From Arabidopsis thaliana (taxonomy: Eukaryota; Streptophyta; Magnoliopsida; Brassicales; Brassicaceae), in contig NC_003070.9 in NCBI RefSeq assembly GCF_000001735.4, forward strand, positions 26,211,971 through 26,275,970: a stretch of DNA of 64,000 nucleotides. The letters are read 5' to 3'. Positions within the stretch are counted from its first letter, which is position 1. Every line of letters starts with the position of its first letter. Positions 56,849 to 64,000 of the stretch are shown here, in pieces. The translations under genes were made by a program, and so were the position numbers. Below the pieces are notes generated by a model, which searched no databases, had not been told where the DNA came from, and saw only the letters and a list, made by a program, of their open reading frames with translations.

Positions 56849-58009
56849 TATAACAAGGTTCGAGATATTTCTGCGTTTAAGGTGGGAAGTAGGAGATCTA
56901 AGGACCCTTTTGAGTCTGATTATATACTTTTGCATAGTGTGTTAATAGTTTGGTACTTTCTCTTAAGATTATAGAATGTCTGGTTGAAATGTAGATGTAT
57001 ATATTATGGAAAAGCCAATGTCATTTAATATCTTGAATTCCTATTTTATATAATTAACCTTTAGTTAGTTTAATAGTATAATTAGTAATTAAGAAATAAT
57101 AATGTTAGTAGGAAAATTTATTGGCAATTAAATGATTGAATTGCATTGGTTTACCAGCAATTTAACACCATTTTTGTTAAAGTTTATAAACGATTACGTT
57201 TAAGATCAAATCATCACTTAGTGGTATATCATATTTTATTCTCTACGAAAACCTTTGCACAATACACAATCTCTTCATCGTAGCTAAGATATCGTGGGTG
57301 GCCAAACACTGAACCATGTCATGTACGTAGATACCATGATAAAAAGTAAAGAAATCTAAGTTCCTAACCAAGTTCATAAGAAGGGGATATTGCTATAGAT
57401 TTATTTTTTTGAAGGAAAGATGAGTCATAATTAAACAATAAAACAACACATATATTAATAGGTAACTGAATTTAATCCTTATGGATGCAGCCAAATTGAA
57501 GAACTAATCAAATTGACAATTAATACATTGCAAGATGATATGGAAACAGAATTGATAAGAGGTTACTTAAGATTATGAGGATCAAAAGTCCATAGCTTTT
57601 CTAAACATCCAAAAAATGTAATAAAACTAGAGATTAATCTTTTCATTAGAAAGTTAAAGATTTATTTTAATTAATATTATTTTGTTTCATGTTTATAAAC
57701 AAAATGTATGTGTGCTTTAAATTGAGTTTAAAGATAATACAATCGTTTATACAAACTAAAAAGTATATACAACCTCGATCCTCTTAACCTGTAATTTGTT
57801 AATTTGAGTTGTTTTGTGATTTTCATCTTTTCCGATCATTTTTCTAACCATTCCGATGTTAGAGCGAATTTTTCCGATCACTCATTTTTGTGGATCGTTT
57901 AATCAAATTAATAATTAAAACAAAAAGAAAAGTATATTCAAAACAATATAGTTGGTAGTAGAGAGAGTATAAAGTTACCATTTTACATACATGGCTTGGC
58001 ATCACCAAA
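56849..58009. other. Spacer between the kinase gene and MIR395D
   Basis: Kinase 3' UTR followed by AT-rich DNA. No gene or repeat recognised. Confidence 0.5.
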
Positions 58010-58110
58010 TGACATCGGGAGTTCCCCCAAACACTTCAGTGGAATTAACTGTTAGCTTACTGAATAACAAATTTCCAATGAAGTGTTCAGGAGAACTCTA
58101 GAGGACATCT
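58010..58110 (-). ncRNA. MIR395D: MIR395d precursor hairpin
   Basis: On minus, the mature miR395 (21 nt, beginning CUGAAGUGUUUGGGGGAAC) lies at 58039-58019 on the 3' arm. The 5' arm at about 58100-58078 (CTAGAGTTCTCCTGAACACTTCATT) pairs with it over its length with few mismatches; the loop is about 38 nt. miR395 is induced by sulfate starvation through SLIM1 and cleaves mRNAs of ATP sulfurylases APS1, APS3 and APS4 and the transporter SULTR2;1. A TATA box at 58246-58239 on minus lies about 130 nt upstream. Recalled locus At1g69792. Confidence 0.95.
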
Positions 58111-59600
58111 AGTCGAATTATTATTGTGTTGTTGCTAGTTACCACCATGAACATAAATATTTCTTGTATGGTTAGAATGTAGGTATATAAGATCTTAGAT
58201 CTATTTTTGTTTGAGGAAGATAGGATGGGTGACATTCTAATTTATAGCGAGAACTAAAGAATCTCATGTACGTTAGTGTGAGGGGAGAGTGTTTGAACCT
58301 GGACGTGAACTTGGGTTTAAGAGTTGTGACAAGAGAATTAGTACTTCTTTTCCTTCTGTCTCTTCACGAGACAGAAAATTTGATTCTACAAAACATACGT
58401 ACATCTATACAAGATCTCTGGGTGGTCGAATCTAGATTGGTTTATATTATCAGTCAACTATTAAATGAGTGGCATACATACCATTAGTTGTGATTATTAG
58501 TGCTAATATATAGTTTCATCAGGTCGAAACCACATCAAGTAGATATTCTTGTGAGTAATCCACATTCTATCGCTGAGCCTCGAGTCCACAACTTGTTTAA
58601 CTCACTCAAACGGTTTTTTAAACAAAAGGTTAAATTACTAATGCCGGAGTTTATAACTTGTGTTTTTTTTTTTGTAATTAGGGGTAATGCCTCCATTTTA
58701 AAATGTAGTTTTTTCCAATCCCTAGTGTGTGCTAATGAAACATAGAATATATCGAGCAACTTGTTTAACACATGGCACAAGTTATTCTTAATTTCAATGT
58801 CTTTTAATTAGGTCCAAAACATCGACCAGGTTCATCTTCGGTAATATAAAATGTGCAGACGTTTTGATAAGAATCAAAATTTGATGGCCCTTGTCTTAAA
58901 TTCCACGAAAAAGAGAAGAATGAAAAAGCTTCAAAATATATATGGTGGCTATTGGACATACATATAAGTAAGGAAGGCAAGAGTCACATGTCCCTTTGTT
59001 CTTCAGTATATCAACATATGATACCTTTTACGCATTAAAAAAGTGGGATTCCTTAACTTCTTTATCATTCAGAACTTATTTTTAAACATTCGAAATATAT
59101 TTTCAAGTAAATATATAATTTTCATATAAAATTTCATTCACCTCTAATGTTGTCCTACAACACTACACTAGTCTTGGATATTTTTGCTTACCGGCAATAG
59201 AACTAATGCATGGTTCGATCCAGCCAAAAAGAAGTAGGTTTAACACCAAAATTTGGTCTGTCTAGAATGAATTAACCAAACTTAAACAACGGTATGCTTT
59301 AAAATAGAAAATAAGTTCATCTTTCCTTGTATGGTGGCTGATTCTTTAGCTAAACAATCTCTTTCCTTGTATGATCAGAATCTTACGAGTTAAAAAAAAA
59401 AAGGTTCATCTCTCTGAGAAAGTTACATCTACAACAAATGAGTTCAACACTCAATATAAAGGAAAATACCTCAGAATAAACAATGCACATGTTAAAGCCT
59501 CAAACCAAAAAATACATATAAAATATATTAAAATATAAAATTAATGTTTTTATATAAAAGCTGAAAGACTTTGAGAAGCTGATTTTTGTGGGTGGGAGCT
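58111..59600. other. MIR395D upstream region and spacer
   Basis: Contains the predicted MIR395d promoter. Beyond about 58400 no gene is recognisable; short frames at 58266-58745 have no domain. Confidence 0.5.
58239..58246 (-). promoter_or_regulatory. Predicted TATA box of MIR395d
   Basis: TATAAATT on minus, about 130 nt before the hairpin. Surrounding sequence aligns with the region around the MIR395e TATA box (61021-61031), including a block near 58294-58320 that matches one near 61044-61070. Confidence 0.6.
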
Positions 59601-60365
59601 GGATATAGAAATAGTTCATGCCTATCAGCTGGTATGTGGTTCTGAGGCTCTGTTCAGACACAAAAATTGGAACTCTCTTGGGCCATATTAATCAAACCTT
59701 ATGGGTGACGCAAGTCCACGAGGGTCAGGTATTCTTTTTTCTTGCTTATGTATCCCAAGTTGTTCATCAAGGTTCTTGGAGGTTGCCTAGGGGACGTCAC
59801 ATGATCCTTTCGCTCTTGAAAGCATGATTTCCTTTATACCTATTGGGAGAACTGGAGATGGACGGTCGAGATGATTGTCCAAGACTATGAAAATCATGAA
59901 GATCTAGAAGGATCTAGAAGATTGTCATATCTTAGTTTATGAATATTTACAATTATTTCTAAATATATTATTTACTTTTATCTTTACCTTACATTAGAAA
60001 ATTAGATTAATCTCATTTCTATATAGAAAAATGTATCTTGTACAAGTTTTTTTATGAGAGTCTATTATAATTCTTTCTAAATAAAGTTTACTCTCATCAA
60101 ATTTATCAAGCAAAACCAAGCTGGACTGTATACTTTTGTTGAATTAGTGAGGAAGCCATATATCATTTGTTCTTTGATTGTAATTATGCCAAGGAGATCT
60201 GGATTTTCTTTAACCACCAGGGCACATCTCTCTCCAGTCTCCACCCATCATCTTTGAGGACATACCTCTGTGGTCAAACTCATCATCATATCCAATTATT
60301 CCTACAAGCTGGTACGTTCGAGACTTGGAAACATCAGTTTTCTTTGGACATATTTTGGATATGAT
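59600..60365 (+). mobile_element. Broken 3' end of a LINE (non-LTR retrotransposon)
   Basis: Two pieces of a plant LINE ORF2 C-terminus. The first, about 59615-59826, ends with a QGSWRLPRGRH-like motif that precedes the zinc region in such elements. The second, about 60121-60363, reads EEAIYHLFFDCNYAKEIWIFF, the zf-RVT (reverse-transcriptase zinc-binding) motif, after an in-frame TGA at about 60139. The reverse transcriptase and endonuclease domains are absent, so it cannot move. The pieces are separated by about 290 bp of AT-rich sequence rich in TCTAGAAGGATCTAGAAG-type repeats. It lies between MIR395d and MIR395e. Confidence 0.7.
59840..60120. mobile_element. Possible solo-LTR-like insertion within the LINE
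   Basis: The block interrupts the LINE reading frame and looks like a Copia-type LTR: repeated GATCTAGAAG near its start, an AT-rich middle, and CTTGTACA plus TTCTTTCTAAATAAAG near the end. I could not find matching target-site duplications or exact TG/CA ends, so this is a suggestion only. Confidence 0.3.
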
Positions 60366-60802
60366 GTACAAATTATTTCCCAAAAAATGCCTTTAACTTG
60401 ACACATGCGTTTTTAAAGAACACTTGTGATCATTTGTATTGTCCAAAGACTTAAAGGGTAAAATAAATTTAAAATTTACATACAAATTTGAAAAATATCA
60501 AATATAATGAAAAAAACATTCTATGTAATGAAACGGAGGAACTAGTTATTTAAACATGTCGGATCTTCTCAACATCAACCTTTTTTTTTTTAACAACCCA
60601 AGTCTCATATTGATAATCCTCTTTACAATACTCAATATAGTGATTAAGGTAGCAGTAATAGACTGGAATTGAACCTGAGAAAAAGAACAAATATAAGCAT
60701 TTTAGCAACATGAAATTAATTCAATATTCTATATTAACTGATCCCTTACCTTATGCAACACTAAATCAAACTCAGCTAGCTAGTCTACTGAATTTAAAAT
60801 AC

Positions 60803-60905
60803 CGAATCAGCCCGGGAGTTCCCCCAAACACTTCAGTAGAAAACTATTTTATAAAAAATTGTATCTCCAATGAAGTGCTCAGAGGAACTCTAGAAAACAT
60901 CCGAC
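60803..60905 (-). ncRNA. MIR395E: MIR395e precursor hairpin
   Basis: On minus, a mature sequence identical to MIR395d lies at 60836-60816 on the 3' arm. The 5' arm at about 60893-60872 reads CTAGAGTTCCTCTGAGCACTTCA and pairs with it. The AT-rich loop is about 35 nt. The lower stem, including AATCAGCCCGGG, matches the MIR395e precursor as I remember it (At1g69795). A TATA box lies at 61031-61021 on minus, about 120 nt upstream. A 120-codon frame on plus covers this hairpin but is a shadow. Targets as for MIR395d. Confidence 0.95.
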
Positions 60906-61020
60906 CAACACGACGATTGTTTGAATATATAGATATTACATTATCAATATATTGTAGATACATTTTGGCGAATCGGTTTATAAGAGTGTTAGGGTTTGAA
61001 AAAGAATGGAGGGACTGGCG

Positions 61021-61031
61021 TTTTATATATA
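61021..61031 (-). promoter_or_regulatory. Predicted TATA box of MIR395e
   Basis: TATATATAAAA on minus, at nearly the same distance from its hairpin as in MIR395d. Following bases (CGCCAGTCCCTCC) parallel GTCACCCATCC after the MIR395d TATA box, suggesting a duplicated core promoter. Confidence 0.65.
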
Positions 61032-61802
61032 CAATTGGAAGCATTGTGAACTTAGACGTGAATTCAGGTTAAGGGCTTTAGGTGAGGGAATCAATTTTTT
61101 TAAGAAAAGTGCATAAATTCTTTTTCCTTTCAGCTTTTTGCAAGATAAGAAAGACGTTTCTATAAACGCATAGATGCCAATGAATGTACACTCATATACA
61201 TGTAAATGAACATATGATTTTGTTTTTGCTTTTTTACATGCATATCATTTTTTTTCCTTTGTTTTTTTTGCTTCTTTTGTGTATACACTACTGCATGCTA
61301 CTTCAAATTTATGATGTATTATTTATAGACAGAAAAAGACAATTTAGTTTTCGCGATTATATTTTTCACCAAAGTAAAAATATGTTTCTATTTCATCCTA
61401 ACATAACCTTACGTAAACTAATTGATAAGACGGACAGAGAAAACCTTGTTTGAAAATGCAGATATATGTAAGCGTTAAAGGCCATGTTTAGGGAAAATTT
61501 TCTTCGTTTAGTTTTACTATAGTGAGATTTTTAAGATACTTTTATACTTTATTATATTGGGTTTCTAAATCAATTTTACATCGGAAAAAAGAGTAGAATA
61601 AGATCTGCGGGACGAAAGATCTTGTGAAGAATGTGCTTATGTAGCACACTGATGGGAATATTAAATATTATCTTGGCTCCTTATTACCAAAATTCCGACT
61701 TGGTTCATCCTCATATTTCCCGCATGTTTTGCCATTCAATGAAGAATATAGAATCTATGGTCCCTCCTTTAAAAACAATTCCATTGGCAAGTATCTATAG
61801 AC

Positions 61803-61810
61803 TATAAATA
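61803..61810 (+). promoter_or_regulatory. Predicted TATA box of MIR395f
   Basis: TATAAATA on plus, about 85 nt before the hairpin. MIR395e and MIR395f are transcribed apart from a shared region of roughly 0.8 kb between their TATA boxes. Confidence 0.6.
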
Positions 61811-61887
61811 TGCAGTTTGGGTTGTCGCTAAGGTCAGTTGAGTAAGAGAAGAAGCATTTGCAAAAGAGACATAACATGTAAAGTCAA

Positions 61888-62000
61888 ATGTCCCCTTGAG
61901 TTCCCTTAAACGCTTCATTGTTCATACTTTGTTATCATCTATCGATCGATCAATCAATCTGATGAACACTGAAGTGTTTGGGGGGACTCTAGGTGACATC
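61888..62000 (+). ncRNA. MIR395F: MIR395f precursor hairpin
   Basis: On plus, mature miR395 at 61969-61989 on the 3' arm begins CTGAAGTGTTTGGGGGGAC. It differs from d and e at one base (G instead of A, position 17), the b/c/f form. The 5' arm at about 61897-61919 (TGAGTTCCCTTAAACGCTTCATT) pairs with it. The loop is longer, about 50 nt, and carries ATCGATCGATCAATCAATC. Recalled locus At1g69797. Same sulfate-assimilation targets. Confidence 0.95.
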
Positions 62001-62445
62001 TTGGCACCCACAGGCTATATTAATTATCGAGCGGTGTAGTCAACGGTTGAGGTGAGTTATGAGCCTTTTCATGAAGAAGATAAGTAATGTGGTTGGTTAT
62101 TGATCTATCATTCATGAGTGAGTCATTTCATTTGTTAGTTATACAATTTGTTTCAAGCTGATTAAACTCTTAGTTTGGCTTCCCTGTAAGTTGAACTTAA
62201 TCAGCTGCATTGAATTGGCGAGACTTACACAAACACAAATATGAAATTGAACAATCCATAAAACAGAAAATTTTTTATCCAATCATTACAGTACATATAT
62301 ATTTTCAATCCTAAGATGTCGTTAATGATAGAACTTTAAAACTCAAAATGGTTGGTTACAAATTAGATATAAAGACAACAACTTCAGAAATCTAAACCAA
62401 GAAAGAACAAACAACAAAGCCAAAAAAAAGCTGAGAAACAAGAGA
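62001..62445. other. Spacer between MIR395F and the CBS gene
   Basis: 445 bp. It holds the 3' part of the MIR395f primary transcript and the 3' UTR of the convergent CBS-domain gene. Nothing else seen. Confidence 0.5.
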
Positions 62446-64000
62446 TCATCGGTTAAGCATTTCCTTAACCGAGAAACCGAGACAGTTCTCAAAGTAATTT
62501 GGAGGTTCTGATACGAAACAAGAGATCACATCCCTCAGTGTTATAACCCCATAAAGCTCATTCTCATCTCCAGCCGCTACATAAACCCGATGCACCGACC
62601 TCGAAGCCAAACTGTTTATAACACTCCCTAAAGTCGAATCAGGCCTACAAGTTATTGCAGGAATCGCTAAACCGTATTCCTCTCCCGCTGTAGCAATCTT
62701 TGTCGCGAAACTCTTCACCGTGAGTTGTCTTTATCATCAACAAAGAGATCATTCAGTCATCATTGTTACCAGAGAAGTTGTAATGAGAAACAAGTGAGTA
62801 AAAATAAACCTGAAATTGGAAAAGACTTCAGGTTGTAAAAGCAAATATCTAATGTCTCTCATGCTAATGTTACCAACAATCTTCTTATTCAACCCTTCAA
62901 CTACAGGGAGACCACCAATGTTGTTGTCTCTCATCCTTTTAAATGCTTCAAGGATAAGTTCCTCACTCTCAATGCTAATAACCTGAAACCAACATGTTCA
63001 ATTTCACCGGTTTACGAGCCTAATGTCATGACTTCTTAAAGTTTATTTTATTACCTCATTGGGTGACATAAACGGGAGGCCGAGATCAGAAATCGGGAGA
63101 GCGGAAATGTGATCAAACCAATCTCTACCTTTGCAACCTTCAAGACCATGAACAACTGCAGATTGAGTAACGTAGTTCTTGATATCCGGTTCTCCTGTTT
63201 TAATAACCGGCACATTTCTTAACCGATATTTCGAGAGTAACAACATAACACTCAACATCGAACTCTCTGTTGAAACCGGAAGAAAAGGAGCCCATCTAAA
63301 CGACTTAAGTATTGTTCTAACCTGACAACATAAACATATATCCATGATCAATCAGGACCATCACAACACAAATAACTTAATGTTCTGTTAAAAAACTTAC
63401 AGTGGTTGATTTAAAAGGCTCTTCTTGAAGAATAACTTCATAGAAATCTTTCCCCAACTTATCAGCAGCAGTTGGAGCATCTTTTCCAATCCCACGTTCA
63501 GCTGCAACACCACCAGCAACCGCGGCTCCAACCGCAGCTGCGGCTAGCCCCGCAGCAGCAACCGGACCGGTCATCCCGAGCGCTGCAACACCAAGAGCTC
63601 CAACAGCTCCAGCACCAACACCAGCAGCAGTTGCTGACGTAGCGGACAACGCGATTGCAGCGAGTTCAGCACTCTCTAGCACCCATAAGATGATTGAAGA
63701 GTAGTCAATGATTCCTAAATATCTTTCTCTCCAATCTAAAGAACTCTCGTGATCTGTGTTAATCACAGGAGCTGATAGAATCTTGCTATCTGATAAGATC
63801 TTTACTGCTTCTGATACAGGTGTTTCCGCTTGAATCTCTATCACTACGATCAAACAAAACACTAATTGAATCTAAACCATTGCCAAGTCTCAAACTTTAA
63901 ACGAGAAATCAGGAAATTTGGAGGAATCGAAAAAAATGGGATCTTTCTAATTTTTACCTCTGCCGCCGGGGACTTGAGGGAAGGAGGAGACTGGGATTCC
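62446..64000 (-). CDS. CBS-domain protein, SnRK1-gamma-like (5' end outside window)
   Basis: Minus-strand exons in transcript order: 64000-63958 (continues beyond the window), 63843-63401, 63321-63055, 62982-62810, 62728-62446. The visible part encodes 403 residues; the N-terminus is missing. I read four CBS motifs: AETPVSEAVKILSDSKILSAPV, SSMLSVMLLLSKYRLRNVPV, SEELILEAFKRMRDNNIGGLPV and DSTLGSVINSLASRSVHRVYV. Paired CBS motifs (Bateman modules) bind adenine nucleotides, and four-CBS plant proteins resemble SnRK1/AMPK gamma subunits. Unusually, the first module is interrupted by about 55 Ala/Gly-rich residues (about 63520-63670). The protein is otherwise soluble. Recalled as At1g69800. Exon phases agree at all four junctions. 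Confidence 0.9.

Noticed and set aside
59211..59226. GGTTCGATCC, resembling a tRNA T-loop
   Set aside because: No acceptor stem, D-arm or anticodon arm could be found around it.
60710..61072. 120-codon frame on plus
   Set aside because: It covers the MIR395e hairpin and its promoter; the pairing explains the sequence better than coding.

Overview
The window is nuclear DNA of a flowering plant, almost certainly Arabidopsis thaliana. Genes have short introns with GT/AG borders, spacers are AT-rich, and several translated products match A. thaliana chromosome 1 proteins I know (TCP15, HVA22C, HO3, WAKL9, HEMB1, COX19-2, CMT3, ATHB13, about At1g69690 to At1g69800). Locus names are recalled, not searched. 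I re-derived the exons by hand; every complete multi-exon gene closes in frame.

Layout. 1-4478: TCP15 upstream DNA. 4479-5456: TCP15 (+). 8367-9693: HVA22C (+). 10539-14560: PH/RCC1/FYVE/BRX protein (+) behind nested uORFs. 15208-16449: heme oxygenase HO3 (+). 16733-19369: wall-associated receptor kinase WAKL9 (-). 20227-22743: 5-aminolevulinate dehydratase HEMB1 (+). 23375-23829: 5' stump of an RPL10 gene with its promoter still recognisable. 24382-25346: COX19-2 (+). 28124-28657: unknown acidic protein (-). 28.7-36.5 kb: gene-poor. 36526-41549: chromomethylase CMT3 (-, 21 exons). 41.6-47.1 kb: long divergent spacer. 47196-48495: HD-Zip I factor ATHB13 (+). 48.5-54.9 kb: gene-poor. 54868-56848: RLCK-VII kinase (+). 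58.0-62.0 kb: three MIR395 hairpins, d and e on minus and f on plus, with a broken LINE between d and e. 62446-64000: CBS-domain protein (-), 5' end outside the window.

How the parts relate. HEMB1 (tetrapyrrole synthesis) and HO3 (heme to biliverdin) are neighbours that share a homologous 5' UTR intron, start context and transit peptide, although their mature enzymes are unrelated. HO3 therefore looks like a chimera that took its plastid-targeting exon from HEMB1. The MIR395 genes make the sulfate-starvation miRNA; d and e have matching core promoters. ATHB13, the kinase, the MIR395 cluster and the RPL10 stump all have counterparts in the At1g269xx region, so this looks like one half of a duplicated segment.

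I found no new multi-gene system. The most original signals are the HO3/HEMB1 chimera, a minisatellite in HEMB1 intron 1 that duplicates a splice acceptor in frame, the RPL10 stump, and the paired MIR395 promoters.
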